A DNA stretch of 64,000 bases from Deltaproteobacteria bacterium (GCA_019309565.1 JAFDFZ010000005.1:19581-83580), one strand, 5' to 3'; shown: positions 42,734 to 51,981, numbered from the stretch's first letter. The notes: generated from the sequence alone by a model not told the origin. Program-made: numbers and translations.

Positions 42734-43942
42734 ATGTCTTTATTTTTATTAAGCGTTAAACAATATCGCATGTATGCCTGCCTTATTATCTCTGCGCTTA
42801 TCTTGTGGGGGGAGTCGATGGCGGTTGAGACGACCACAAACAAAGTGGTAAATGCCATGGGCTATGCAGTTATTCACGGGGACAAAATTGCAGAGGCAAG
42901 AGAGCAGGCCATTTTGAACAGCTTGATTTTAGCTATCGATTCCGTTGTGCTTGACATGGTGCCGCTGGAATATCTCATAGAACATTTTCAGGTGACAAAT
43001 GAAATACTATCGGATTACAGGGATGATTTTATTGCAGGATATAAAGTTCTTGCCGAGATGAAACACAAAAATATCTATAAAGTGGCCATTGAGACGACCG
43101 TCTCTATTGAACAACTGGAAAAGCGGTTGGCCGAAGCAGGAATCGTACTGGGGAAAAAAGCACTGCCCAAGCTTATTTTCTTTATATCAGAATCTAAATT
43201 AGATGACGTCACTGCACGATATTGGTGGGGAGAAGATTTTCCTTACTTTAAAGCAGCAACAGAGATGACCATTGCTGGTATCATGAAAAAAAAGGGTTTT
43301 GAGGTTATCGATCCACAAAAAGCCCTTCAATCTGTTGACATCGCAACTGAAGAGAATCAGCCGGTTCTTGATGATGAACGCGCAATATCCTTAGGCAGTC
43401 GTTTCGGCGCAGATATCGTTGTGGTCGGCCAATCCAGGGTTGAAAGAACAGGCAACATCATGGGTACCAGTGTTCGCTCTTTTCAAGCTTCGGTGACCGT
43501 TCGAGCCCTTCAGGTTCAAACGGGAATGGAGATTGCCTCAACCAGCCAAACCGCTGTCACCAGCCATGTGGATGAATTTGAAGGCGGCAGTGAAGCACTT
43601 AAAAAGGTTGGAATTCTCGCCGCAGAAGCCCTTTCCACACAAATCGCCGCTGTCTGGCAAAGACGATTGAAAAAATCAACCCCGATAATGCTCGTTGTCG
43701 AAGGAACTCGAAATCTCGAGAACTTTGTATTGTTTCGCAAAACCCTGAATGCTATAGTGGGTGTCGAAGGGATGAAAATTCGGGAGATGAAACCCGACAC
43801 TTCAACGCTCGTGGTGAATTATTCGGGAACACCGGTTGCTCTTGCCGATGCGTTGCTGTTAAAAACATTTGACGATTTTGGTATTAATATTACCGAAGTC
43901 TCTGAAGAACACTTGAGGATCGAGATTGTTTCAAGACAATAA
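42734..43942 (+). CDS. Exported protein resembling flagellar assembly protein T
   Basis: A 402-residue protein with an N-terminal signal segment (YACLIISALILWGESMA). The next region (VVNAMGYAVIHGDKIAEARE, then QAILNSLILAIDSVV) resembles the FlgT N-terminal domain, followed by an FlgT-middle/TolB-N-like region with SLGSRFGADIVVVGQSRV and VTVRALQVQTGMEIASTS. A C-terminal ACT-like fold is suggested by LVVEGTRNLENFVLF. FlgT stabilises the sodium motor in Vibrio, but no flagellar genes are nearby, so here it is better called a periplasmic protein of unknown role. AGGAG precedes the ATG by 7 bases. Confidence 0.6.
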   Translation: MSLFLLSVKQYRMYACLIISALILWGESMAVETTTNKVVNAMGYAVIHGDKIAEAREQAILNSLILAIDSVVLDMVPLEYLIEHFQVTNEILSDYRDDFIAGYKVLAEMKHKNIYKVAIETTVSIEQLEKRLAEAGIVLGKKALPKLIFFISESKLDDVTARYWWGEDFPYFKAATEMTIAGIMKKKGFEVIDPQKALQSVDIATEENQPVLDDERAISLGSRFGADIVVVGQSRVERTGNIMGTSVRSFQASVTVRALQVQTGMEIASTSQTAVTSHVDEFEGGSEALKKVGILAAEALSTQIAAVWQRRLKKSTPIMLVVEGTRNLENFVLFRKTLNAIVGVEGMKIREMKPDTSTLVVNYSGTPVALADALLLKTFDDFGINITEVSEEHLRIEIVSRQ

Positions 43943-44018
43943 GGATAAATCACTGTAAACCTCGCTTCTGATGTTGGCACAACGGGGCTGGTAAAAACCG
44001 AAAGACACACGATCTGCG

Positions 44019-44591
44019 TTGAAGCATAAGAACTTACCCATCAATATACCTAACATTCTTACTGTCAGCAGGATTCTGCTGATCCCGCTTTTTATCATTC
44101 TTTTACTAAAGGATTTAATGCTCTTCGCCCTTCTGATCTTCGCTTATGCAGCCATCAGCGATGGACTTGATGGGCTTCTGGCAAGATATTTCAAGCAGCA
44201 ATCCACCCTGGGCTCCTACCTTGACCCGATCGCAGATAAACTGCTTTTGACATCCGCATACATAAGTCTTGCGGTTCTAAAATATATTCCAGGCTGGCTT
44301 GCTGTGCTGGTCATCAGCCGTGATGTATTTATCGTGCTGGCCTTTGCCATATTTGTGCTTTTCGACATCCGGGTAGAATCAAACCCCTCCCTTATCAGCA
44401 AATGGACAACTGCGGCTCAGCTGACGACAGTGCTGGTCACCCTGCTTGCTCTTGAATTTCCCGTGGCTATACTGCTTAAACGGCCGCTTTTCTGGACGAC
44501 TGCTACGTTAACCATCCTGTCCGGTTTCCATTACGTTTACATCGGCCTGAATATCCTCCAACTCGCCTCAAACAATCGTAATAAGGAGTAA
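44019..44591 (+). CDS. CDP-alcohol phosphatidyltransferase (PgsA-like)
   Basis: Integral membrane enzyme of phospholipid synthesis, 190 residues, with the CDP-alcohol signature SDGLDGLLARYFKQQSTLGS-YLDPIADK (both aspartate pairs present) near residues 45-72 and several hydrophobic segments. IPNILTVSRILLIPLF is the usual N-terminus of phosphatidylglycerophosphate synthases, which fits PgsA. The start is uncertain: TTG 44019 has no good ribosome-binding site. Confidence 0.88.
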   Translation: MKHKNLPINIPNILTVSRILLIPLFIILLLKDLMLFALLIFAYAAISDGLDGLLARYFKQQSTLGSYLDPIADKLLLTSAYISLAVLKYIPGWLAVLVISRDVFIVLAFAIFVLFDIRVESNPSLISKWTTAAQLTTVLVTLLALEFPVAILLKRPLFWTTATLTILSGFHYVYIGLNILQLASNNRNKE

Positions 44592-44622
44592 AGGAAATGG
44601 GTTAATCTTATTTTTCTTTTTC

Positions 44623-44667
44623 TTGACAGATCGGTTAAATGGTATTAATCATAATAATCGATTAAAG
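44623..44667 (+). promoter_or_regulatory. Possible promoter of tRNA-Val
   Basis: A consensus TTGACA lies at 44623-44628. The best -10-like hexamers (TATTAA at 44643, CATAAT at 44650) sit at 14- and 21-base spacing, so this is tentative. Confidence 0.3.
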
Positions 44668-44740
44668 GCACGTAGCTCAGGGGGAGAGCGCTACCCTGAC
44701 ACGGTAGAGGTCATGAGTTCAAATCTCATCGTGCCTACCA
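44667..44740 (+). tRNA. tRNA-Val(GAC)
   Basis: A 74-base cloverleaf with acceptor GGCACGT pairing with ATCGTGCC near the end, anticodon stem CTACC/GGTAG with loop CTGACAC (anticodon GAC), T loop GTTCAAATC and encoded CCA. It reads GUC and GUU. Confidence 0.97.
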
Positions 44741-44749
44741 TGATTTTTT

Positions 44750-44793
44750 AAAGGGTTTACAGCCAATTAAGGCTGTAGCCCTTTTTTAATTTT
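44750..44793 (+). terminator. Rho-independent terminator of tRNA-Val
   Basis: AAAGGG...ACAGCC pairs with GGCTGT..CCCTTT around AATTAA, and the right arm runs into TTTTTTAATTTT. This is a textbook terminator directly after the tRNA. Confidence 0.88.
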
Positions 44794-44972
44794 GACGGTA
44801 TTTTCTATTCTTTTATGGGCTTGAATCTGGTGCTAAAGGGCGGTAAGGAATGCAAAATCTGCCTGTTCGCGTAATCTATGCCGCCGCTTGCCGCTTTTCG
44901 ACTAACCCTGTGGTGGTTGTACAAGAACGATCAAGCACCCATTACAGCCCTGCTTTTAATAGCCTTCCCGGC

Positions 44973-46016
44973 TCATCTCTTAATCTTGGCGACCACTTTT
45001 CTTATGATATCCAACGCCTCCTCGATATGGGAGCGGGTTACATCAAGATGGGTGACCGCACGAACACGCGTAGCCCCTATAGTTGAAACACTGAGCCCGC
45101 ATTCTGCCAGCAGTCCGGCAAACCGCTCTGAGCTGATACCAAAAGCGGCGATATCGAAAAACACCATGTTGGTCTGTGGAGGATCTACCTCAATACCTTC
45201 GATCCTGGCAAGACCTTCGTACAGGAACCTGGCATTTTCGTGATCTTCTGCAAGGCGTTCAACATGATGCGTAAGTGCATAAACGGCTCCTGCCGCAATA
45301 ATCCCCGCCTGTCGCATGGCTCCGCCAAACTGATGCTTCCACCGCCAGGCCTCATCAATAAACTGCTTTGAACCGGCCAGAGCGGCCCCCACCGGCGCTC
45401 CCAGCCCCTTGCTGAAATCGATCCATACAGAATCAAAATAAGAGGCATATTCCTTTGCCGAGACCCCGCTTGCTACCACCGCATTAAGAAGCCGGGCGCC
45501 ATCCATGTGGCATGCCAGGCCATTTTCTCTGGCAATTGCGCAGATTTCCCGGATGGTTTCAAGCGGCCAAATAGACCCGCCCCCGAGATTGGATGTCTGC
45601 TCGATAAGAACTGCCCGCGATCTTGGAAAATGACGATTTTCTGGCCTGATGGCCGCTTTGAATTGATCTGCAGAAAAAATCCCCCGCTTTCCCTCAAGCG
45701 GAAATACCATAGCACCGCTCAGCGCTGCGGGTCCACCTGTTTCAAAGTGTCTGGTGTGAGCGGTGGTATCCATGATGAGTTCATCGCCTGCACGGCAGTA
45801 AACGCGCCAGGCGATTTGATTACACATCGTGCCGGAAGGAAGATAGATGGCATCTTCCTTGCCCAGCAATTCACAAACCATCTGAACCAATCGATTGACC
45901 GTGGGGTCTGCCTGCTGCTGCTCGTCTCCCACTTCAGCGTTCGACATAAAGCGGCGCATTTCCGCAGTGGGTTTTGTATGCGTATCACTGTACAGATCGA
46001 TTCGAATCTCATCCAT
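44973..46016 (-). CDS. Low-specificity L-threonine aldolase
   Basis: PLP-dependent aldolase that splits threonine (or allo-threonine) to glycine and acetaldehyde. The 347 residues match family length: IDLYSDTHTKPT and AEVGDEQQQADPTVNRL near the N-terminus, YLPSGTMCNQIA, HMDGARLLNAVVASG, and the PLP lysine in SVWIDFSKGLGAPVGA, followed by WRWKHQFGGAMRQAGIIAA. It is close to LtaE-type enzymes; other beta-eliminating lyases are less likely. The next gene upstream is 22 bases away on the same strand. Confidence 0.9.
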   Translation of the reverse strand: MDEIRIDLYSDTHTKPTAEMRRFMSNAEVGDEQQQADPTVNRLVQMVCELLGKEDAIYLPSGTMCNQIAWRVYCRAGDELIMDTTAHTRHFETGGPAALSGAMVFPLEGKRGIFSADQFKAAIRPENRHFPRSRAVLIEQTSNLGGGSIWPLETIREICAIARENGLACHMDGARLLNAVVASGVSAKEYASYFDSVWIDFSKGLGAPVGAALAGSKQFIDEAWRWKHQFGGAMRQAGIIAAGAVYALTHHVERLAEDHENARFLYEGLARIEGIEVDPPQTNMVFFDIAAFGISSERFAGLLAECGLSVSTIGATRVRAVTHLDVTRSHIEEALDIIRKVVAKIKR

Positions 46017-46038
46017 GATACAAGCTCCCTTCGATCCA

Positions 46039-46341
46039 TTATCGTTTCAGACGCCGGATTTCAAAAACCACCGGGTTCTTGGCATCCGGACAGGCATGGG
46101 TTGACACATCCTTGCTGTCTTCTTTAAGCCACGGAAAGTTTGCCCCATAGCGCATGGCAAAAACCTTGGGCAGAAAGCTGTACAGGGCACTTAAGCAAAT
46201 TCTGCCCTGTATGGTTTCTCCGTCAAATATCACATCATCTCCCACTTTATGACCAAACGAACATATCCCCTCCTGGCTGATCACCCGGGTAACCACCGTA
46301 TATCCGCCATCGTCAAACCCTTTTTTCACATTATTTTCCAT
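46039..46341 (-). CDS. TIGR04076-family protein, 100 residues
   Basis: A small protein with GYTVVTRVISQEGICSFGHKVGD, ICLSALYSFLPKVFAMRYGA and CPDAKNPVVFEIRR, which resembles the TIGR04076 family of unknown function, common in anaerobes. Cysteines are spaced across the protein (C...C...C). Start ATG 46341 is set by AAGGAG 8 bases before; the longer frame to 46452 crosses a terminator hairpin and is not real. It lies directly upstream of the threonine aldolase. Confidence 0.75.
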   Translation of the reverse strand: MENNVKKGFDDGGYTVVTRVISQEGICSFGHKVGDDVIFDGETIQGRICLSALYSFLPKVFAMRYGANFPWLKEDSKDVSTHACPDAKNPVVFEIRRLKR

Positions 46342-46378
46342 AAGTTTTTCTCCTTGTCCGGCTATCACATGATATCCT

Positions 46379-46412
46379 AAAAAAACGGGGCGGCTTATGA
46401 GAAAGCCGCCCC
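46379..46412 (-). terminator. Rho-independent terminator after the dipeptidase gene
   Basis: A 10-bp perfect stem GGGGCGGCTT/AAGCCGCCCC with a 6-base loop. Read on the minus strand it is followed by GTTTTTTTAGG. It separates the dipeptidase transcript from the TIGR04076-type gene. Confidence 0.88.
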
Positions 46413-46522
46413 GGTAAAAAAGGTTAATATGCACTGCATGCACCCACCACATACAGCATATCTATTATCGGCATACTTTTCATCTCACTTAAATAAATTG
46501 TTCACCCTTCGATTATTAGATC

Positions 46523-46567
46523 CAAAACCGATCGGTTCCAGGTTCAGGGTTTGCAATAAGAGGGTTA
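46523..46567. repeat. Dispersed intergenic repeat, copy 2
   Basis: It contains AAACCGATCGGTT, CCAGGTTCAGGGTT and GAGGGTTA in the same order as 6031-6080. It lies between the dipeptidase gene and its terminator. Confidence 0.55.
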
Positions 46568-46597
46568 CGGGATAAACCGCTTAATCCGGGTAATGTT

Positions 46598-47665
46598 CTA
46601 CTCTTTCCAGGTATGGCGAATAACCCGAAACCAGTTTTGATGTGTCAGTTTATGCAGTTCATGCTCACCATATCCGTAATCTCTTAACGCCATTACAAGC
46701 TTTGGCAGCCCCGCTGCGTCGCTAAGTTCCCCGGGCATTGTCGCACCATCGAAATCAGAACCAAACGCAACGTGATCAATTCCGATTCTCTCTGCAATAT
46801 ATGTAATATGACGAATGATTTCTCCTATCTGTGTGTTTTCATCAAGCCTGCCATCCGCGCGCAGAAAAGCGACATGAAAATTCACACCGACCACCCCGCC
46901 TGAGGCTTGAATAGCGTCCAGCTGCTTGTCCGTTAAGTTGCGAGTCGTTGGGCAAAGCGCGTGTACCCCCGAGTGTGTTGCCACAAGCGGTGCACTGGAT
47001 AATTTCTCAACATCCCAGAAACCTTTTTCATTGAGGTGAGAGACATCAACAATGACCCCCAGCTCATTGCAGGCAAGAATCAATCTGCGGCCGGCTTCAC
47101 TTAAACCCGGGCCGATGTCCGGGGAGTGGGGAAACCTGTATGGCACCCCGTGTGCGAACTCGTTGATTCTGCTCCATGAAACAGCAAGGCCGCGCAAACC
47201 GGAATTGTAAAATACGTAAAGCGCATCCAGGTCGGTATCAATGGCATCGGCCCCCTCAATATGCAATACCACGGCAAGGATGCCGCGATTAAAACATTCT
47301 TCCAGTTCATCGGTGGTGCGAACCACCTTTATCCTTTCTTCGGAGGCGGCCTCAAGCCGAAAAAGGTTTGCCATACCTTTCAAAGTAAGCTTCTGCGCAT
47401 AAGCAAGATCAATGGAATGGGCCATCGGAATCTCATAGCTTTTGTTGATGTCGCTCAAATTCTCTCCGGGCCTAGACCCTCCGGTCGTCTGTGACGGAAC
47501 GAAAATGGAAAACAACCCTCCGCATAAGCCTCCCTCTTTGGCCCGCGGATAATCAATGTGCCCCACTTTGCTCCGGTTAAAAAATGAATCATCCCTTCTT
47601 TTTTTGGGAATATACAGCATTTGCAGCGTATCGTTATGGCCGTCAAAAATGGGTAGCCGCTCCAT
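46598..47665 (-). CDS. Membrane dipeptidase (peptidase family M19)
   Basis: Zinc-dependent renal-dipeptidase-like enzyme, 355 residues. The metal ligands are visible in IFDGHNDTLQM (HxD near the N-terminus), VVLHIEGADAID (bridging Glu), DVSHLNEKGFWDV and ATHSGVHAL (His), and AFGSDFDG (Asp). No signal peptide is evident, so it is probably cytoplasmic. It is divergent from the dipeptide transporter genes 0.5 kb away, which points to hydrolysis of imported dipeptides. The start is ATG 47665, with AAAGG 9 bases before. Confidence 0.92.
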   Translation of the reverse strand: MERLPIFDGHNDTLQMLYIPKKRRDDSFFNRSKVGHIDYPRAKEGGLCGGLFSIFVPSQTTGGSRPGENLSDINKSYEIPMAHSIDLAYAQKLTLKGMANLFRLEAASEERIKVVRTTDELEECFNRGILAVVLHIEGADAIDTDLDALYVFYNSGLRGLAVSWSRINEFAHGVPYRFPHSPDIGPGLSEAGRRLILACNELGVIVDVSHLNEKGFWDVEKLSSAPLVATHSGVHALCPTTRNLTDKQLDAIQASGGVVGVNFHVAFLRADGRLDENTQIGEIIRHITYIAERIGIDHVAFGSDFDGATMPGELSDAAGLPKLVMALRDYGYGEHELHKLTHQNWFRVIRHTWKE

Positions 47666-48188
47666 TTCAATCAACCTTTCTATCGGCGCTTTTTCACAAG
47701 AAAGCAGATCAACGTTAAAATCTCCAATCCTCTCAAAAATATCAACCTTCGTGCAGCCTTTTAAAGATAATTAAACTTTTCTTAAAATATTAACCCTAAT
47801 TTTTCTTCAGACCACTGTCAAGGAACAATAATGTTTTATCGGCACATCTTTTATTGACAAAATTTTCCTATATGTTTTAAGAATATAATCATATAAAGTG
47901 GTTTCAAACCTTTTTCTCTCCGGTTTGCCCATTTGATTTGAATATAGAGTGGAGTTCTGTTCCTATAACGGGACTGTGGTAAGGAGCCTGTTTCTGCAGG
48001 AAAGGTGTGGTGCTCCTCTTGCAACCTGTTACCGTGTGTTTGGAAAGAGGTTTGCAAACCTCAGATTTAAAGGCAGTGGAAAGGAGGTGATTCGGATAAA
48101 CGCCTCTGCGAATCGTTTCGCTGATACGTTTGCACCAAATCTTATCTTAATCGCAACAACGAAGGTTTCAACAAAAGGAGGTGTCAGT
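47666..48188. other. Divergent gap between dipeptidase and Dpp operon
   Basis: The left half (to about 47940) is AT-rich and probably holds both promoters. The right half (47978-48062) has stems and a perfect palindrome, described separately. An open frame through the right half (from 47949) is not protein-like and precedes the real start at 48189. Confidence 0.5.
47978..48062 (+). promoter_or_regulatory. Structured leader and 16-bp palindrome upstream of the peptide-binding protein gene
   Basis: Nested stems GGTAA/TTACC (47978-47982 with 48029-48033), AGGAGC/GCTCCT (47982-47987 with 48012-48017) and CCTG/CAGG (47987-47990 with 47997-48000) could form one folded domain. Just after it lies the perfect palindrome GAGGTTTGCAAACCTC (48047-48062), a good candidate operator or short hairpin. 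It does not match a riboswitch class I recognise. Confidence 0.4.
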
Positions 48189-49769
48189 ATGAGAAAGCTT
48201 ATGTTTGCTGTTATCACATGTCTCTTCCTGGTGATGTCCGCTGCGGCTCCCAATGCGTTTGCTGTTGCCAGGACCGACGTGTTGGTTATTGGAATGGCAA
48301 CCAGCGACATTATTTCGCTTGATCCTGCAAAGGCATTTGAATTTTCCGGTGTGGGCATCATCAACCAGGTGTATGACAAGCTTCTGGACTTCCCGGCCGG
48401 TAGATTCGACAAACCGGAATTATCCCTGGCAAAATCCTGGACGGTATCTGCCGATGGAAAGGTGTGGACCTTCAAGCTGCGGGAAGGAGTGAAGTTCCAT
48501 AGCGGCAATGAGGTTACGGCCGAAGATATTGTTTATTCTTTTCAACGGGTGGTCTACCTGAAAGATCAGCCGGCTTTTATCTTGCTCCAATTCGGCATCA
48601 CAGAAGATTCCATTAAGGCGATAGACAAATACACGGTACAGATTACCCTGGACAAACAGTACGCCGGGGGGCTTTTCTTCTCCTGCCTGGCTGCCGGGGT
48701 AGCCAGCATCGTGGATTCAAAGGTCGTCAAACAACATGAGCAAAAGACAGATAAATATCCAGATGGTGATAGAGGACTTACCTGGCTTTCCCGCAACTCC
48801 GCTGGTTCTGGTCCCTTTATTTTGCGGAAATGGGAAAAGAACGACAGGGTTGTCCTGGATGCCTTTGAGAAGCATTTCCGGCATCCGCCCAAAGTTAAGC
48901 GGGTGATCATCAAGGAAATCGTTGAGGCCACAAGCCGCAGGCTTCAGGTGGAAAAAGGCGACATTGATGTGGCATGGGAAATGTTTCCTGATCAGGTCAG
49001 GGAGCTTGAAGGAAATCCGGACATCAAAATCGCGCGCATTGCCGCCCTTCAGATATGGTATTTGGGTATGAACGTAAGCAAAGGGCCGCTGGCAGATAAC
49101 CGGGTGAGAAAAGCCATCCGCTATGCCATCGACTATGACGGAATCATCAAAAATATCATGGCTGGAGCCGGTGTTCCCACCAACACCTTTATCCCCAAAG
49201 GATTTGCAGGTTACGAAGATAAAATCATTTATCGGACAGATCTGGAAAAGGCGCGGCAACTTTTAAAGGAGGCCGGATATCCTAATGGATTCGAAGTTAC
49301 CATGAACCATGGCGATCAGACACCCTATCCTGAAGTCGCCCAGGTCATTCAAAATTCTCTGGCACGAATTGGCATCAAGGTGAAACTTCACAAACTTGTA
49401 TCCGCTCAGCTCTGGCCCACGTATCGAGCCCAGAAGCATGAACTGATCCTTGCTCGCTGGGGTCCGGACTACATCGATCCTCACACCAACGCTCAGCCGT
49501 TTGCCGATTACAAGGCCAAACAGCTTGCATGGAGAAATGTATATTACAATGACAAAACCTCGGAGCTGATTCAAAAAGCCGGTGTGGAAATGGATAACGA
49601 AAAGCGCATTGCGCTCTATCAGCTGGCAAACAGAATCATTCAGGAAGAAGGACCGTATGCCTTCCTGTTCCAGCCGCTTTATCAGCATGCGGTTCGAAAA
49701 AATGTAGTTGGCTTCTATGCCGCACCGACGTTCAGTCTATGGAAGCTCTATTCGGTAAGCAAGAAATAA
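48189..49769 (+). CDS. dppA: Dipeptide/oligopeptide ABC transporter substrate-binding protein
   Basis: Periplasmic peptide-binding protein (SBP_bac_5 family), 526 residues, with a Sec signal peptide over residues 1-25 (core FAVITCLFLVMSAAAP). Family motifs are DIISLDPAKAFEFSGVGIIN, WTFKLREGVKFHSGNEVTAE-DIVYSFQR, ADNRVRKAIRYAIDYDGI and the C-terminal YQLANRIIQEEGPYAFLFQP. AGGAGGTG precedes ATG 48189; the upstream open extension is leader. A terminator-like hairpin separates it from the permease genes, which usually lets the binding protein be made in excess. Confidence 0.94.
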   Translation: MRKLMFAVITCLFLVMSAAAPNAFAVARTDVLVIGMATSDIISLDPAKAFEFSGVGIINQVYDKLLDFPAGRFDKPELSLAKSWTVSADGKVWTFKLREGVKFHSGNEVTAEDIVYSFQRVVYLKDQPAFILLQFGITEDSIKAIDKYTVQITLDKQYAGGLFFSCLAAGVASIVDSKVVKQHEQKTDKYPDGDRGLTWLSRNSAGSGPFILRKWEKNDRVVLDAFEKHFRHPPKVKRVIIKEIVEATSRRLQVEKGDIDVAWEMFPDQVRELEGNPDIKIARIAALQIWYLGMNVSKGPLADNRVRKAIRYAIDYDGIIKNIMAGAGVPTNTFIPKGFAGYEDKIIYRTDLEKARQLLKEAGYPNGFEVTMNHGDQTPYPEVAQVIQNSLARIGIKVKLHKLVSAQLWPTYRAQKHELILARWGPDYIDPHTNAQPFADYKAKQLAWRNVYYNDKTSELIQKAGVEMDNEKRIALYQLANRIIQEEGPYAFLFQPLYQHAVRKNVVGFYAAPTFSLWKLYSVSKK

Positions 49770-50068
49770 GTGGGCAAAAGAGTCAAGCCCGGTTCCGAGA
49801 GGAACCGGGCTCTTTTTGGTTTTCAACCCTGCTTGCAGATACGCTTTATATTCAGAACCTGTGCTTTTTGCAAAATAACGGAAAATTCGAAGGCTGCAGA
49901 GTTTCACACAGCGAAACGAGGGACACACTTTCTGTTTCGGTTCAATCAGGGATCCATACAGTTTGAGATTTTGAAAAAATGTTCCGTCACCGGTTACGGT
50001 ACCGGACAATCCATAACACTATTTTTTCGAAAGGCTAAAATTTTACAAGATAGGGAAAAGACAGGGAA
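49770..50068 (+). other. Intercistronic region of the Dpp operon
   Basis: It holds a strong terminator-like hairpin immediately after dppA and then about 240 bases with no gene, before the AGGGAAAAGACAGGGAA region that serves dppB. Confidence 0.5.
49786..49823 (+). terminator. Strong intrinsic terminator/attenuator between dppA and dppB
   Basis: An 11-bp perfect stem AGCCCGGTTCC/GGAACCGGGCT with loop GAGA is followed by CTTTTTGGTTTTC. The position inside the transporter operon suggests partial termination. Confidence 0.85.
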
Positions 50069-51079
50069 ATGGGGCAGTATCTCACCCGCAGGCTCGGCAC
50101 ATTGACCATTACTTTGATCGGCATCATGATCATGACCTTTTTCATCTCCCTTGTGGTGCCGCTTGATCCGCTTGCCGCCATTGCCGGCCCCCAGGCACCG
50201 GAGGAGACGGTGCAACGATTGCGCCGTCTGTACGGGTTTGACCAGCCGATCTACATTCAATTCGCCCGGTATGTTCAGCGATTGGCTCACGGCGACCTCG
50301 GCACATCGTTTCAAACAGGACGGCCCGTGTTGGAGGACATTCTAAAGTTCTTTCCCGCTACCATTGAACTGGCCACCCTTGCTTTGCTCATCGCCATTGT
50401 CATCGGGATACCTCTGGGGGTGCTATCTGCTGTATATCGCAATTCTCCCATCGATCATTTTTCCCGTATACTTAGCCTCATCGGGGTTTCAATGCCCGTC
50501 TTTTGGCTTGGCCTTGTACTTTTATTGATTTTCTACTTTAAACTCGGCTGGTTTCCGGAGCCAGGGCGGCTTGATATCATGCTCATTGAACCGGAGCGGG
50601 TAACCGGTATCCTTCTTATCGACAGTGTGATTGCCCGGGACTGGGAGGTATTGTGGGATGCGATCAAACACATGTTTCTTCCGGCAACGGTGCTTGGTCT
50701 TTTCGGGCTGGCGGGAATTGCCCGTATCGTCAGATCCAGCATGCTTGATGTGCTATCGCAGGAATATATCAAAACAGCCCGGATAAAAGGATTGAGTGAA
50801 TTCTGGGTGTTGACCCGGCATGCCTTGAGAAACGCGCTGGTGCCCGCTACAACCGTAATCGGGTTGACTTATGGAGGGCTTCTGGAGGGATCGGTACTTA
50901 CGGAAACCATCTTTTCCTGGCCGGGGCTGGGGCGATATATGGCAACGGCTTTTTTAACCCTCGATTTGAACGCCGTGGTAGGCGGCACTATGCTTGTTGC
51001 GTTTACCTTTTCAGTGGTAAACCTGATTGTCGATCTTATATATGCCTTTTTAAATCCGAGAATTACCTATACGGAATAA
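50069..51079 (+). CDS. dppB: Dipeptide ABC transporter permease DppB
   Basis: Inner-membrane permease, 336 residues, six predicted membrane segments, starting with the typical YLTRRLGTLTITLIGIMIMT. The GTSFQTGRPV stretch and the EAA-loop region YIKTARIKGLSEFWVLTRHA-LRNALVP are family hallmarks. It pairs with DppC. Its stop overlaps the dppC start by one base. Confidence 0.94.
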   Translation: MGQYLTRRLGTLTITLIGIMIMTFFISLVVPLDPLAAIAGPQAPEETVQRLRRLYGFDQPIYIQFARYVQRLAHGDLGTSFQTGRPVLEDILKFFPATIELATLALLIAIVIGIPLGVLSAVYRNSPIDHFSRILSLIGVSMPVFWLGLVLLLIFYFKLGWFPEPGRLDIMLIEPERVTGILLIDSVIARDWEVLWDAIKHMFLPATVLGLFGLAGIARIVRSSMLDVLSQEYIKTARIKGLSEFWVLTRHALRNALVPATTVIGLTYGGLLEGSVLTETIFSWPGLGRYMATAFLTLDLNAVVGGTMLVAFTFSVVNLIVDLIYAFLNPRITYTE

Positions 51080-51981
51080 TGAACCATCACCGTTTCCTGA
51101 CTAAATCCGAGGTTCGACATAAGAGATTTGAAGCGAAAATCCGCTACCTGAAAGATAGCTTTACTCTGTGGCGGCGAAATAGTTTAATGGTAATCGGAAC
51201 GGTGATAATCCTGCTGCTCATCCTTGTAGCCGTCTTTGCTCCGCTGCTGGCCACCCACGATCCATACGATCAGGTGTTGCCGAATCGCCTGGCACCCCCA
51301 TCCAGAGCGCATTACTTTGGTACAGACAGCCTGGGACGGGATATTTTTTCACGGGTCGTATATGGAGCTCGGGTCACTTTGACCATCGCATTTCTTGTGG
51401 CCATGATCAGCACGCCAATTGGAATGATAATCGGAGTTACGGCAGGGTATTTTGGGGGAGCGCTTGATGAAATCCTGATGCGCTTATCAGACGTATTTCT
51501 TGCGTTTCCAAAACTTATCCTTGCCATTGCCTTTGCCGCTGCCCTTGGACCTGGTGTGGAAAACGCTATTGTGGCCATTGCCGTTGCAAACTGGCCGGGT
51601 TATGCCAGGCTGGCGCGAGCAGAAACGTTAATTGTAAAAAACAACGACTATATTCAGGTCATTCGCACAATGGGAGCAAGTAATTTGCGCATCATGGCAG
51701 GACATATCGCCCCCATGTGCATCTCTTCGGTGATCGTGCGGATGAGCCTGGACATGGGAACCATTATTCTCACGGCAGCGGGACTGGGGTTTCTCGGGTT
51801 GGGTGCACAGCCCCCCACACCTGAATGGGGGCTTATGGTCAGCGATGGCCGGCAGTTTTTGGTGGATCAATGGTGGGTGTCCACATTGCCGGGATTCGCA
51901 ATTTTACTTGTGGTAATGGGGTTTAACCTGGTCGGGGATGGGATCCGGGACATCCTAGATCCGCATCAACGACAGAAATAA
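51079..51981 (+). CDS. dppC: Dipeptide ABC transporter permease DppC
   Basis: Second permease, 300 residues, with a DppC-type N-terminal cytoplasmic stretch, a first membrane segment (LMVIGTVIILLLILVAVFAP), FGTDSLGRDIFSRVVYGAR, and the EAA region VKNNDYIQVIRTMGASNLRI. It forms the channel with DppB. Its ATG overlaps the dppB stop. Confidence 0.94.
   Translation: MNHHRFLTKSEVRHKRFEAKIRYLKDSFTLWRRNSLMVIGTVIILLLILVAVFAPLLATHDPYDQVLPNRLAPPSRAHYFGTDSLGRDIFSRVVYGARVTLTIAFLVAMISTPIGMIIGVTAGYFGGALDEILMRLSDVFLAFPKLILAIAFAAALGPGVENAIVAIAVANWPGYARLARAETLIVKNNDYIQVIRTMGASNLRIMAGHIAPMCISSVIVRMSLDMGTIILTAAGLGFLGLGAQPPTPEWGLMVSDGRQFLVDQWWVSTLPGFAILLVVMGFNLVGDGIRDILDPHQRQK

Noticed and set aside
42734..43942. 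Flagellar gene cluster
   Set aside because: Only one FlgT-like protein; no other flagellar genes in the window.
47949..48188. N-terminal extension of the peptide-binding protein
   Set aside because: The signal peptide and AGGAGGTG place the start at 48189; the extension is not protein-like and covers stems and a palindrome.
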